DNA of 64,000 bases, from positions 972,001-1,036,000 of the forward strand of contig NW_026731905.1 in assembly GCF_028476545.1 (NCBI RefSeq), read 5' to 3'. Position 1 is the stretch's first letter, and every line of letters starts with the position of its first letter. Below are positions 1 through 10,935 of this stretch, in pieces. This stretch comes from Physella acuta. Lineage: Eukaryota; Mollusca; Gastropoda; Physidae. The notes below the pieces were generated by a model. The model was not told the DNA's origin. It ran no database searches and saw only the letters and a program-made list of their open reading frames with translations. The position numbers were made by a program, and so were the translations under genes.

Positions 1-420
1 ATCCTATAGTTCAATTTTATAACAATTTTCCGATCATTTTGTGCTAGATATCGCAGATTGGACTAAATATCGTCATGATATCTGGTTTGTACATGTACAT
101 TAAGGATTTGTCAAGTCTTCTAAATAAGATCATGCCTAATTAACTTCTAATTAAGCAGTTGTCACAATTTAAAAGCATGGGCCGCTACATAGGATTTCAA
201 ACACAACCACAACTTCCTTTGTCACATACTAAATGTATACCGTGTTCGGCTTATTGTTTCTAAGCTCAAAATCTTCGTGTTCGTCTGGTTTGTTATAAAG
301 CCAATTAATAGGCATAAGTAATGTTTACAGTTGAATGGTTTCTATTCTATAGATAGCATACTAGCCTGCGGTACTTGAACAATAACAGAGAATGGATGCG
401 ATTTGGTTACTGCAGTTTTA
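1..420. other. AT-rich unique sequence, nothing recognised
   Basis: No open frame of coding character, no tandem repeat and no terminal repeats are visible here. The stretch is AT-rich intergenic or intronic sequence. Confidence 0.6.
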
Positions 421-454
421 TTTTACTCAATCACAATTTAGAAGACATCGTCCC

Positions 455-553
455 TTCATATGACGAGGTCAAGAAACATATGAACTCTACTTCATCTGCC
501 CAATGGATTGCTAGGTCTAGATGATTCTTTACTTTACACTTTGGAAGAGTAAA
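455..553 (+). mobile_element. SINE 3'-body fragment
   Basis: The stretch contains the series ACTTCATCTGCCCAAT, GATTGCTAGGTCTAGA and CTTTACTTTA. From memory this is the 3' half of tRNA-derived SINEs that are common in molluscs (roughly ATCTGCCCTATAGATCGCAAGGTCTGAAAGG followed by ACTTTACTTT, quoted here only in outline). The tRNA-related head is missing, so this is a 5'-truncated or decayed copy. The same tail type closes the element near 5.4 kb. A masking search with a molluscan SINE library would confirm it. Confidence 0.5.
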
Positions 554-559
554 ATTAAA

Positions 560-1149
560 TTATTTTTCATGTTATATTATAATTTAAATTAAAAATATCT
601 TTTGATACTATGCAGTGAATGCAACAAGCTAGAAGAATTATAAATTATTACCAACAAAGCTTTGTTTTGTGCAGTTAAAATAATAAACTGTTAGGAGAGA
701 GGGATGACACCAAACCTAAAATGCTAAATTGTTTAGAGGGGGATGGGTGGCCCTCTCAGCTACCGCACTGGGTGACGCCCGTCCTTGTGACGCCGCTGTC
801 ATTCACAAGCGAGCAGCCACACTGCTTCAGATGACGTAATAGTCGCAGGGCCCCTGAAAATGTTCAGCAAGGGGGGGGGGGGAATCCAGGCTAAATTAGC
901 ATTAGATATCGGCTAAAGACCGGGCAGAACTAAGTGATCCGTTTTAAAATAGATCTAAAGGTTAGGTTGTATTGAGATTTGAGGCAATAACCATCTTTTA
1001 GTACATATCCAGGTTAGATAGAAAGATTGTGTTAACTGTACGTATGTTATAATGACTTAATTAAATGTTGAGATGACCAACGAGTTACACAGAACTTAAT
1101 TATTTCTAGCTGAGTTGATATCGGATTATTTTTACCTTTGCCTTTATAG
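560..1149. other. Unique AT-rich sequence with one poly-G tract
   Basis: No gene or element is recognised. The stretch holds a 13-bp G run near 870 in a short GC-richer patch (740-890). That patch has no usable open frame. Confidence 0.5.
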
Positions 1150-1332
1150 TAATGTCGCAATAGTGACCTATTGGCGCAGTAACATATTAGTGCAATGACC
1201 TGTTGGTGCAGTGACCTACTAGTATAATGACCTGTTGGTGCAGTGACCTTTTAGTGCAGTGACCTTGTGAGTGCAGTGACCTTGTGAGTGCAGTGACCTG
1301 TTGGTGCAGTGACCTGTCGCTACATTGACCTT
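1150..1332. repeat. Minisatellite, ~17-20 bp unit
   Basis: About nine imperfect copies of GTGCAGTGACCTGTTG are visible, with unit length varying between copies. The outer copies are the most degenerate, as in an ageing array. The sequence from 1333 to 2170 holds nothing I recognise apart from a possible decayed SINE-tail piece near 1885-2010, where a poly-C run is followed by ATCTCGAGATATCTA. Confidence 0.8.
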
Positions 1333-2174
1333 AATTTCCAGTGATCTCTCCCTACAGATGTGTCAATCACGACAGCCCAGAAGATTCAGGCTCAGTGTAA
1401 ACACTTCACAGTCGTCTATCTACTATCAGTAAATACGTTTGAATGCATGCCTAACACATGCTGTAGTCAAATTAAAAAAAAAACATTTAGGGGAACTGCA
1501 ATAACTACGGCTAATGTAAAGGTCAGATTCGTTCGTTTAGATAAAAAAATAGAATAAAAAAACCCAACAACAAACGGAGAGATGATTTCCAGTCCAAGTT
1601 TTTATGCTAAAGCGTGACGTCGCGTGCAACATGATGACGCTGTCGCACGCCCCAGCACGAGGTAAACTGGGGACATCTCGTGAGGTACGCGAGAATCTCG
1701 TTGTGGGCATGTCGGGATAGGAACCTTCAGCGTACAACTGCTACAACTGCAACACGCGTGCCAGTTACACATTTAGCGCTGCTAGAAATTGGTGAGTAAT
1801 CCTTGCATTAATACTAATACAACAGTACTCACCGACCTCTCAGTAGTCTATAAATAGAAATACTTGGGAAAAAAACCTCACTATTATCGTACTCTACTTC
1901 ATCTACCTAGTGTGATTTAAGGACTGACGGGAAAAGATGACGATTATATATACATAATATGATATAACCCCCCCCTAATCTCGAGATATCTATCAAACGG
2001 ATATTTTCAATTTTTGGTACGAAGATGTGAGGCGCTTCCATAGGCCTTTTAAAGAAATTAATTAATCAAGACGACTAAAATACTTATAAGCTTTAAGATG
2101 GGAGTGATGTGATTCTGATCGTACAGACTGTGTGTCCTTTGGTCTCGGTTAACATGTGGTTTTTTGACTTATTA

Positions 2175-2480
2175 TTGGCCTTCGGAAAAATGGTATTAAG
2201 GACTTGGCTTTTGGGAAAATTTGGTTTTGGGGATCGGCCTTCAGACAAAGGGTATTAAGGACTCGGCTTTTGGGAAAATTTGTTTTTTGGGGATCGGCCT
2301 TCAGACTAATGGCTTTTGTGTGATTAGCTTAAGGACAAATGGCTAATAGGTGATCGGCCTTCAAACAAATGGGTTTTACTTGAATAACCTTCTGGCAAGG
2401 GGCCAAGGGTCAAGGCCATTAGATGAATGGTTTTAATGGAATCGGCCTTCGAAAGAATGGGTTTTACGGGATCCACATTT
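2175..2480. repeat. Degenerate minisatellite, ~30/60 bp unit
   Basis: Repeated blocks of ATCGGCCTTCAGACAAATGG and TATTAAGGACTYGGCTTTTG alternate. The first two ~62-bp compound units are nearly identical, while later copies keep only the GATCGGCCTTC core. Short open frames here are artefacts of the repeat. Confidence 0.75.
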
Positions 2481-2879
2481 GGACGCTGATCGATCGAAAG
2501 GCTGGTGAATTGGATCAATATGTCGTAAATCCCAATATAAAAAACAACTAAACTCTGCCGCAAATTCTTTATTTTGCTAAACTTACTTTAATTAACAAGA
2601 CCTCCACCCCCATGTAACTAGAAAATAATTTAGTAAAATAATAGTTAATGTTAAATAAACGGTTCCAAAACTGTTCTAACGACCAACCATATTAAAGTAC
2701 AGGCGCACTCTAAGAACGGATGTGGTCGATCTCTGGACATGAGACACCACGGACCTTCTACTTCCGGTGTTGGTCTTATCCTGGTACTTGGTGCCATCTT
2801 GGCCCCACAGGAGCCATGATTTGTTGGCCCAGTGCGGCTCTATTCCATCCGTCAAGTCCTGGAGTTTCGCTTGAAGATT

Positions 2880-3055
2880 CCAGTACGTCAGGGGAGTATT
2901 CGTTCAGTTATATAATGATGTATTCGAATACGTCAGGGAAGTAATCGTTCAATCAAGTAATGATCTATTCGAATACGGCGAGGGAGTACTCGCTCAGTCA
3001 TGTAATGATCTATTCGAATATGTCAGTAGAGTACTCGTTTAGTTATGTAATGATC
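2880..3055. repeat. Minisatellite, ~46 bp unit
   Basis: Four copies of a unit contain TACGTCAGGGRAGTAATCG, TCAGTYATGTAATGAT and CTATTCGAATA. The array passes directly into a different tandem repeat at about 3056. Confidence 0.75.
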
Positions 3056-3376
3056 TCTATGATGTCCAAGTCATATTTATAAATGTGATGTTTAGCCAAG
3101 TCATATTTATTTGTATGATGTCTGGCTAAGTCATATATATCGGAGTGATGTCTAGCTAAGTCACATTTTCTGTGTGATGTACAGCTAGGTGATATTGATC
3201 TGTGTGATGTCTAGATAAGTCATATATATCGGAGTGATGTCCAACTAAGTCATATTTACCTATGTGATATGTAGCTAAGTAAGTTTTGTCCGTGTGATGT
3301 CTAGCTAAGTCACATTGAACTATGTCCATGTGATCTCTAGCTAAGTCATATTTTTTGTGTGATGTCTATTTAGCTC
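3056..3376. repeat. Minisatellite, ~30 bp unit
   Basis: About ten copies of GTGATGTCTAGCTAAGTCAT followed by a variable AT-rich linker. Copies differ mostly in the linker. It directly abuts the preceding 46-bp array, so two unrelated arrays expanded next to each other. From 3377 to 4067 there is only AT-rich sequence with a poly-C run (about 3647-3667) and nothing recognised. Confidence 0.75.
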
Positions 3377-4067
3377 ATTCGACTGCATGCAATTTAAATA
3401 TTGTGTCATACGAATCACTAATTTCAGAATACTAGTTCGATATCTACATAACCATTTTACGATTTTTTTTGACACACTTCCTGATATTTAATTCAAGATG
3501 ACTTGTTCGAATTTATTCTCAGTTATATTGGTTTATTCAATTGTGCATATAATCAGAAAGAGCTTGCTGTTACTGAAAAAAAGTGTTTTATCGTTTTGTT
3601 CGATTAGTTCATCATACTTTTCCAGTCAATACCATCATCCCACTCTCCTCCCCCCCCCCCCCCCCCTCCATCAATAAGAATAACCGTTACCTACCAGCCA
3701 TTCTGAGGCGTATAAAAAGATCAAACTTAATAAACTTCACTATTGTTGGTATTTCAATACGAGGTCTTACGCAACTTTGATTCGAAAACGAGTCTAGAAA
3801 AAAACTTTTGTCCATAACCAGACAGCACACATCTGTGTTGAAAAAGAGGCGGTGGTCAACAGCTAGTTCACAACGAGGCTACACACTACTCTGCTGTAAG
3901 CCACAACGAGGCAAAGATTTTTTTCAGTAGAGATCGAGGCTCTACATCCTATCTTTTAACCCATGTTGATATACATTCGTCAATGTGATTGTTTAAATTC
4001 ATCTTGATGCAGGTATCACTGATTTTTTGTTGGCACAGCTACATATGTTCACATTCATTCAAATAAA

Positions 4068-4108
4068 TCACACACACATACGCACACACACACACACACA
4101 CACACATA
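4068..4108. repeat. (CA)n microsatellite
   Basis: A dinucleotide run of ACACACACAC type, slightly interrupted at its left end. The following sequence to 4550 is unique. It has a GC-richer block at 4225-4400 whose frame I do not recognise. Confidence 0.9.
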
Positions 4109-4554
4109 AAAAAAAACACCCGCACACAAAGACGATCATAAAACGCTGGACTATATTCGTAGATAATTCCCGTGCCAATTCCAGACCTAAATTTTAGACT
4201 TGCTTACCTCGTCATTAGCAATGTGGTCCCAGCAGGCGGCCAAAAAACTCTCGGCAGACGAGACACACTCCCCCACCTCCCCCCTCCCCCTCACTCCGCC
4301 TCCGGAAGGCTTCAGAGTCCCTTACAAAATGACGGCTCCGCCATTATGAGATCTCTGACGGAGCCGCTAATGAGCCCATTAGTCGGTGGTGGCATTTCAA
4401 CAAGGTGGTAGAGAAGTCTCCATTCTTTTCACGTGAACAAACCTGAGTGACTTGTTCAGCCAATTGTTCATAGGAGTCAACAGATTTAATCACCTCGAAT
4501 TCACTTGACTATCATATATATGTATACACACATATACACACAAACACACACACG

Positions 4555-4797
<243 letters not shown>

Positions 4798-4967
4798 TTT
4801 TACATTAAAAAAACAAATTCACCCAAACACTACGCCTCTAAATGGTTTCTGTCAGCTTTTAGGACAGCAAGCGATAATTTCATCAACTTAATTAAAACAC
4901 AAACTTAAGTAAACCTTGAGGTCTTCAGTCCATTGTTTGACGGCACCTCCACGTTTAATTTGTGTAG

Positions 4968-4971
<4 letters not shown>

Positions 4972-5037
<66 letters not shown>

Positions 5038-5038
5038 G
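4972..5038. repeat. (CA)n microsatellite
   Basis: About thirty CA units ending in a short CACGCACGCA transition. The cysteine-valine frames on the minus strand are artefacts. The 350 bp that follow (to 5392) hold nothing recognised. Confidence 0.95.
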
Positions 5039-5392
5039 CATGTAGCCTTATCGACCAAGGAACATGCGCTATAGTATTTTGTTTGTTTGACATGAATTTT
5101 TGAACACATGCGGTGTAAAAAACTCAAGCCATTAAAATGGTTTTACAGCCGGAGTTACAGTTTGTGCCTCATGTCGTGTCCATTTATCAAATATTAATCT
5201 CAGGTTATTGTTTTAAAATTGGGTGCGTTGGCCAACATTTAATGTTTTTATTTCCTGCTTGACATGCAGTTTATTTTTAAACCCCCACTTGACCCGCGGG
5301 TGACCCAAGTTCTCGCAGATTATCGTAATCCATTTGATTATAGTATTTCAAGATTTAAAAAAAAGTTTTATTGATATTTATAATTAATTAAG

Positions 5393-5603
5393 GACGGCAT
5401 GGTCGAATGATAGGAATTACAAGTGCTACCTCGTAAGTCGCGAGTTCGGATCTTATCTTCGAGTCAGTAGGACGTCCCTGAGTTCACCCAGTTCTAATGG
5501 ATACTTGACTCACGTTAGGGAAACTGAAGTGGGTTGACATAGTGCTGATACCCCCCCCCCCCCCGTATATCTCGAGGTAATTGAAACAGACTTTACTTTG
5601 TTT
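5393..5603 (+). mobile_element. tRNA-derived SINE with mollusc-type central domain
   Basis: The head carries an RNA polymerase III-type split promoter. Box A is the TGGTCGAATGA region at about 5400, and box B is GCGAGTTCGGATC at about 5439. The body (CAGTTCTAATGGATACTTGA, then GTTAGGGAAACTGAAGTGG, then AGTGCTGATA) resembles from memory the conserved central domain of widespread molluscan SINEs. A poly-C run and ATATCTCGAGGTAATTG then lead to the ACTTTACTTT tail. SINEs of this kind encode no protein and depend on a LINE for movement. No clear target duplication is visible, so the copy is not young. Confidence 0.7.
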
Positions 5604-5811
5604 GACCCTTGTGTTGGAGCAAGAACGGGATATAATCATCCCATTTTAGGCGGATAGTGTATTTGTTTTCTTTTAGACATATAGTCTATAGTTGAATATA
5701 ATAAGTTTTAGTAATAGGAAAAAACAAACAGTGTAATAGAATTATTTTTAACACCTCTGTTATACCATATCTTCTGTCTATTGTTTAGCTGACTTCTTTG
5801 TTAGTTCAATA

Positions 5812-5965
5812 TGATGTAGAACATATTACTCCATAAATAGAACAAAATATTCTAGGAATAGAACAAAATGTTGGGCTACCATGAATAGAACAATATGTTT
5901 TATAAACGCAACGAAATGTCCAGGAATGGAAAAAAAATTCCAGGAACGGAACAAAATGTACCAAA
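5812..5965. repeat. Degenerate minisatellite, ~18-20 bp unit
   Basis: About eight poor copies of AGGAATAGAACAAAATGT. The divergence between copies suggests an old array. Confidence 0.6.
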
Positions 5966-7160
5966 TGTAGAACCGAAAAGAATGCTATCATCAAAATGTT
6001 GAGATATTCCAACAATAAAGTCTAAAAATGCTGGGACAAGAGCAGATCTAATTTGATGATGAAATCCATCGATTTTTTAAATGGTGATTTAGGGCTTCGA
6101 CCGCTAGAGCAGGGACTAAAATTTTTGACATTTTACAATTTGAAAGGAGATTAACTAACATAACAGCCTTACGTTCTCCCCACCCCCGCGCCTCTATACA
6201 ACAGACCACCCCCACCCCCTTATCTTTGTACAACCCGACCCCCAACTGTGTGGTATTTTAGTACACGATGTCAGTTTCAGTAGAAGTAATACCTTAAAAC
6301 TTGATATTTAGCAGTGGGGGCTATACGTTATATTTTTGGCAATACCATAACTTTTTAGCTTTTATACCAACACAACACATTTCTATGCTAAACGACAGCA
6401 CAGCAGCTGAAAGGTAGTATTACTCTTGAAAGTTATCGTCTCAATATTGTTTTCCAAAACATGAAGAACAAACATTATTTGTCATTTTTGCATCTTCGTC
6501 TGCTATGTTTTTTCAAACACGTCATTAGATGGTAGTTCTTCGGTTCTAAGTGCCCGTTTAAATGAAGGCGGGTAGTTGCATAGTAAGTCATCAGTTAAAT
6601 CATGTTTAAAAATTCAACTTTATTTAGAAATAAAAACTGACAGGAATTAATAAATAGGTCCACATTTAAGTTAAGATAGAAAAAAAAAGTCCGACCTAAA
6701 ACCAACTTGTTTTTAACGTCTCCATCAATTATTAGGTTCGCACTCAGTAGGTCATAAGCCAAAAGGTCCACTGTATGATAAATGACCTCAGGTCAACTCG
6801 TCAAGAAACGGTTTCTACTTCCGCCGTGAACTCTGAACTCTCGAGTGACGAGACTTCATGACGACGCGAGATGTTGCAGACGTCAGCCAGAGCAGCAGAC
6901 GATGACACGTCGAGAGACTTTCGGTGCAAAACGCCAGCTAACGGGTCCGTTAATTAACGAGGGAGAGGGGTGGGGTGGAGGGGATTTCTAGAAATATAAA
7001 TATTGTTCTAAGACTACCCTCCCCATATATTCTAGTTTGATTCAGATAATTTTTAACAGGAAATTTTTTGGCGTTACTAGCAAAGTTCAGATTAATTTGA
7101 AACAAATATCGATACCTTCAAGTATTGATTACACTAAACTACGATTTTCATGGATTGGCA
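5966..7160. other. Unique sequence, no gene recognised
   Basis: Mostly AT-rich. A GC-richer patch at 6820-6970 (with ACGTCAG and CACGTCGAG words) has no long open frame. No element termini were found. Confidence 0.5.
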
Positions 7161-7162
7161 TC

Positions 7163-7573
7163 GATATATATAATTATCTTCTGTGAGACGCTAGAAAACA
7201 AGCTGTAAGCGCGCTCCCTACCACCCCACACCCACATGGTCTGGTGAACTGTGGTTCACGCTAAATGTTTACAATCATAGAGCGGGTTTAGTGACGGCTA
7301 TTAGGGGCAGATAATTTAGTTTGAAACTATTTTAAACTTAGGGGAAGTAACTAAGAGGAAGCTGCTTTCACGGGGGGGGGGGGGGGGTTAGAGTAGGGGT
7401 TGGGAGAAAGGAGGGTGGGGGTAGTATCGTTCTTAACTACCTACTGATAGTGTTTTAAAGCAAATATTTTCAGTGGCAGCATTGGTACTGTCGAATTCAC
7501 AAATTATGAAATACTGAAAAGTAGAAAATAAAACAACTAAATAGCGGCGTATGATACGCCGCGGGTCGGCTCG
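7163..7573 (-). mobile_element. Hairpin-headed, (TA)n-tailed dispersed repeat, copy 1
   Basis: One of four copies in the window, read here on the minus strand. It begins CGAGCCGACCC, then the near-perfect inverted repeat GCGGCGTATCATACGCCGC (9-bp arms, 1-bp loop). It runs through conserved blocks that include a poly-C tract in the middle. It ends with CTAGAAAACA-type sequence near AGAGAATTATATA, a short (TA)n tail. It has no coding capacity. The defined start and microsatellite-like tail suggest a non-autonomous retroposon. A non-autonomous Helitron/Helentron relative is the main alternative because of the palindrome. Confidence 0.75.
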
Positions 7574-7576
7574 TAC

Positions 7577-7838
7577 CATATATTTAAAGTCCCGAGTTCA
7601 AATTCCAGGGCAGATGAGGCTCGATATCTCGACAGCCACCCATCTAGGAGAGACAACTCCTAATTCAAACAACTGCTGCCTTGTAGTTTGTTCTTGGATG
7701 GACTATATGGAAGTAAATCCAGAAAGGAACTTTTAAGGAAGGCAGGTTCAACTCCTATTTGGCGCATAACAAGTTGACACATTATATTTAACTGTGTTGG
7801 AGGAAATCCAAGATTAAAATTAAGGACGAAAAAGAAGG
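7577..7838 (+). mobile_element. Dimeric tRNA SINE, degraded copy
   Basis: This is a plus-strand relative of the complete SINE at 8949-9341. It retains box B (CCGAGTTCAAATTCC), the GGCAGATGAGGCTCG block, GAGAGACAACTCC, CTTGTAGTTTGTTC and TTGGCGCATAAC. It ends with a TTAAGGACGAAAAAGAAG tail. The second tRNA-like unit is absent, by deletion or by an alternative form. It directly abuts the hairpin end of the repeat at 7163-7573. Confidence 0.75.
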
Positions 7839-7983
7839 AGCTATTATATTTTATTTTAGTTTCATTTTGTTTACACCTCCTAGTTTTGCTAAATGTTTGG
7901 TTGGTTCTCTAATATTGAGTTTTTTAAAAGCTTCTTTCAAGGGTATGGGGGGGGGGGGAGGTATGCACCCCAGTACACGTACG

Positions 7984-8217
7984 CAGAGGCGTAGCGACCC
8001 TTCCCGGCGCCCGGGGACATACTTTCAATTTGGCGCCCCCCTCGGGAGCAAATTTTCGATTTGCACCCCCCCCCCCCCCTCGAACTTTTCATTTGCACCC
8101 CCCCCCCATAAACTTTCGATTTGCACCCCCCCTCAAACTTTCAATTTGGCGCCCCCCCCTAAGGTCGGCGCCCGGGGACATATGTCCCCCCCCCGCCCCC
8201 CCCTCGCTACGCCTCTG
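7984..8217. mobile_element. hAT-type MITE, 234 bp
   Basis: The ends are inverted repeats, CAGAGGCGTAGCGA on the left and its complement TCGCTACGCCTCTG on the right. They are flanked by a perfect 8-bp duplication CACGTACG (7976-7983 and 8218-8225). The CAG...CTG ends plus an 8-bp target duplication are the hAT signature. There is no transposase, so it depends on an autonomous relative. The interior is four or so imperfect copies of a unit containing TTTCGATTTGCACC plus poly-C. The perfect duplication suggests a fairly recent insertion. The proline-rich frames here are artefacts. Confidence 0.9.
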
Positions 8218-8239
8218 CACGTACGAGAAATATAATTTA

Positions 8240-8658
8240 CGAGCCGACCCGCGGCATATCATACGCCGCTATTTAGTTGTTTTATTTTCTACTTTTCAGT
8301 AATTCATAATTTGTGAATTCGACAGTACCAATGCTGCCACTGAAAATATTTGCTTTCAAACACTATCAGTAGGTCATTAAGGACGATATTACCCCCACCC
8401 TCCTTTCCCCCGACCCCTACCTTTTACCCCTCCCCCCCCCCCCCAGTGAAAGCAGCCTCCTCTTAGATATTTTCCCTAAGTTTAAAATCGTTTCAAACTA
8501 AATTATCTGCCCCTGATAGCCGTCACTAAACCCAGCTCCACGAACGTAAAAATTTAGAGTGAACCACAGCTCACCAGACCATGTAGGGGTGGGGTGGTAG
8601 GGAGCGCGCTTACAGCTTGTTTTCTAGCGTCTCCCAGAAGAGAATTATATATATATAG
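8240..8658 (+). mobile_element. Hairpin-headed, (TA)n-tailed dispersed repeat, copy 2
   Basis: Plus-strand copy of the family described at 7163-7573 and inverted relative to it. It starts CGAGCCGACCCGCGG and ends GAGAATTATATATATATA. The internal poly-C tract lies near 8430-8445. The hairpin differs by one base in the left arm. The flanks AGAAATATAATTTA (left) and AGAAAATATATTA (right) might be a decayed target duplication, but both are too AT-rich to be sure. From 8659 to 8937 I recognise nothing. Confidence 0.75.
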
Positions 8659-8948
8659 ATACAGAAAATATATTAACTCGTGTTCGCCCCCCCCCCTGAA
8701 ATGTAAGTGCACCAATAATAAACTATGCATTAAGCATGAATAAACATAGGGTAATAGAATCATTAAGGTAGGCGAAAGTAAAAAGGTAACTTTCAATACC
8801 TGTAGAGCAGGATTGGAAAAACAAGGTATAATGTAGATGTTATGAGATCGAATAATAAATGAAGACACATACACAACGCATTTACACACATTTATTACAA
8901 AATTCTTTAAAATTTGATTAGGATGAATTTATTAAGAATGACAATACT

Positions 8949-9341
8949 TCTTCTTCTTTTTCTTCGTTCTTAATTATTAGTGTTGAAGGTGATCGAGATT
9001 TATCTGCCAGTGCGTTTGAACTCGAGACTTTGTTCGAATTTATCAACCATGAGCTTTTTTTGCCGACTCGACCACGCCTCCAACACAATTAAGCGTTACG
9101 TGTCAACTGGTTATGCGCCATTGAGGCCATTGACTCCGATTTCAGCCTGCTTTTCTTTTTGGATTTGCTTCCATAGCCTTTGTCCAACCACGAACAAACT
9201 ACAAGTTGTTTAATTTTGGAGTTGTCTCTCCTAGAAGAGTGGCTGTCCCCAGCTAACGAGCCTCATCTGCCCGGGGGTTCGAACTCGAGACTTTTCGGTT
9301 TAGCAACCATGAGCTTTACCGACTCGACCACGCCGACTCCT
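8949..9341 (-). mobile_element. Complete dimeric tRNA-derived SINE with target duplication
   Basis: Read on the minus strand, the element starts GGAGTCGGCGTGGTCGAGTC. It has a first tRNA-like head (box A TGGTCGAGTCGG, box B GAGTTCGAACCC), then a linker of about 200 bp, then a second tRNA-like unit (GGCGTGGTCGAGTCGG again, box B GAGTTCAAAC). A short AT-rich segment follows and the tail is GAA-repeat. The flanks are a perfect 11-bp duplication, ATGACAATACT (8938-8948 and 9342-9352), so both ends are certain. The copy is 393 bp and has no coding capacity. Two promoters in one unit could allow transcription from either. A truncated copy at 15.7 kb has its own duplication. Confidence 0.93.
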
Positions 9342-9352
9342 ATGACAATACT

Positions 9353-10440
9353 AAAAAATTAAAACAATTTTATTTTTTTATTTTTGTTCCGTTAACGCTA
9401 AAAACTACACGCAAGATAAATCCTTGTTTTTATAATATCTTGTCTAAATCATAGTTGGCGATGTTCCTTAACTATGACAAGAGAACATTAGGAAGAAATG
9501 CATCCGGGATATGTGATATTCCTGATCCAAGATTAAAATTAATTAACGTAATGCGGAAAAAACCAAAAGGCTGTTAAAATAATATTTTATTACAAGAATT
9601 TAATTGTAATTTATGAAAAACGTATAAAGACAGTTACTTTGTTGCATTCGTTTTTGATAAACCATTTGCATTATTATTTACTTCACGAAGTTAAGAGATA
9701 TACTTTTTGTGACAATATAACGAGTCGTATGTCAAAATAAGGCTAAACAGCTGGCTTCAGAACTTTTAATATTATGTTCAGAAATGAGCTCAAACTTTGC
9801 AAAAATCCTGTATAATATGTACACACATTTAAAGTGAAAAAATTCCTATCAATGTAAATCTACAACAGTCCTCAATATATCGAATAATGATCATAGTAAT
9901 GCAACAGCGGAAGACTTCGGGGAAAGGATAATATACGCTACCAATATTACATGTCTGTGGCATATAAAGTGAAAAAAAAAAAAGAAAAAAGAAAATCAAG
10001 ACGGATCAACCATTAGAGCATTTATATATTGGCCAATATTTTAACCATAGTCCAAACCTTTTAATATACTGTTTACCACACATTTGCATTGTTAAATATT
10101 TTAACAGTCTGGCTCCAATTTGTTAACGTTGTATCCGCCACCCATAGTCATTGTTGTCAAAACTTTTTAAAAAAGGTATCGTCCTCAAGAGTAAATATTG
10201 TTCTATGTGTAATCGAATACTACTGATGAAAGTCAACGTTTGAAACCGATACTAGCACTTTCTTCACCCGATATAGTCGGGATCGATGCTGGTAACCAAG
10301 ACGACTTTAAAGCTATTCGTTTCCGGGGGAGGGGGTGGGGGTGGGCACGCGATCCTAGTACTTCTCGGGTGGCAGGAACTGTGACGTCACGACGGACATC
10401 CGATTTTATCTGGGTTAGTGGGAGGAAGTGGCGGGGTTGA
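9353..10440. other. AT-rich unique sequence
   Basis: I see no tandem repeat, element terminus or coding-like frame. The stretch includes a short A-rich run near 9970-9990. Confidence 0.5.
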
Positions 10441-10622
10441 GGGTTCAGGGCAATGTTTTCTATGGGGTTTATGGTTAGGGTTCAGGGAAAGCGTCTCAAA
10501 AGTTCAGGGCTAGAGTTTAGAGTAAGGGTGTCGCGGGGTATATGGTTACGGTTTAGGGACGGGTGTCACGGTGTTTAGGGTAAAGGTGTCTCGGGGTTTA
10601 GGATTAGAGTTAAGGGACAGGC
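10441..10622. repeat. Degenerate telomere-like / GGGTTTAGG-type repeats
   Basis: Irregular repeats carry the words GGTTAGGGTTCAGGG, GTTTAGGGACGGG, GTTTAGGGTAAAGG and GGGTTTAGGATTAG. TTAGGG is the usual animal telomere unit, but here the period is irregular (about 25-35 bp) and interrupted. This may be an ordinary G-rich minisatellite or a decayed interstitial telomeric tract. Confidence 0.55.
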
Positions 10623-10755
10623 CGCTGCAGGATTAAGAATCAAGTTTGAAATTTCTCACCAGCAACACCGCCGAGTACCCTGAAAGACGACACAACGTTC
10701 GGGCAATTATCCCTTAATTAACGCCGCTGTGTCATGTCGTAAAAGGCTTACAGTG

Positions 10756-10935
10756 GGACCACGTGGTTGAATGGTAGCGCATACGACCTAACCGACCCGA
10801 AATCTGGCATTTCCAGATTCGTGTCCGTAAGACGGTCACACCTGATTCACATTTTTCTTGTGTTAAAGCCACTTTAAATTTTCAATGAGCTTGAGACGTG
10901 TGATCTACCTAGAGCCACACCCCCCCCCCTCCCGA
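10756..10935 (+). mobile_element. tRNA-derived SINE
   Basis: Box A is the TGGTTGAATGG segment at about 10764, and box B is GATTCGTGTCC at about 10816. The spacing and order are those of an internal RNA polymerase III promoter. The body (CACCTGATTCACA, TGTTAAAGCC, TGAGCTTGAGAC) runs to a poly-C stretch, as in the SINE at 5393-5603, to which it may be distantly related. It cannot be a functional tRNA because the acceptor stem does not pair. Confidence 0.6.

Noticed and set aside
5393-5470. Functional tRNA gene
   Set aside because: Boxes A and B are good but the acceptor arm does not pair and the downstream body is SINE-like. The same reasoning applies at 10756, 28222, 51341 and 60735.
7867-8302. 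Proline-rich 122- and 90-residue frames
   Set aside because: They cross the ends of a hAT MITE and read its poly-C tracts.
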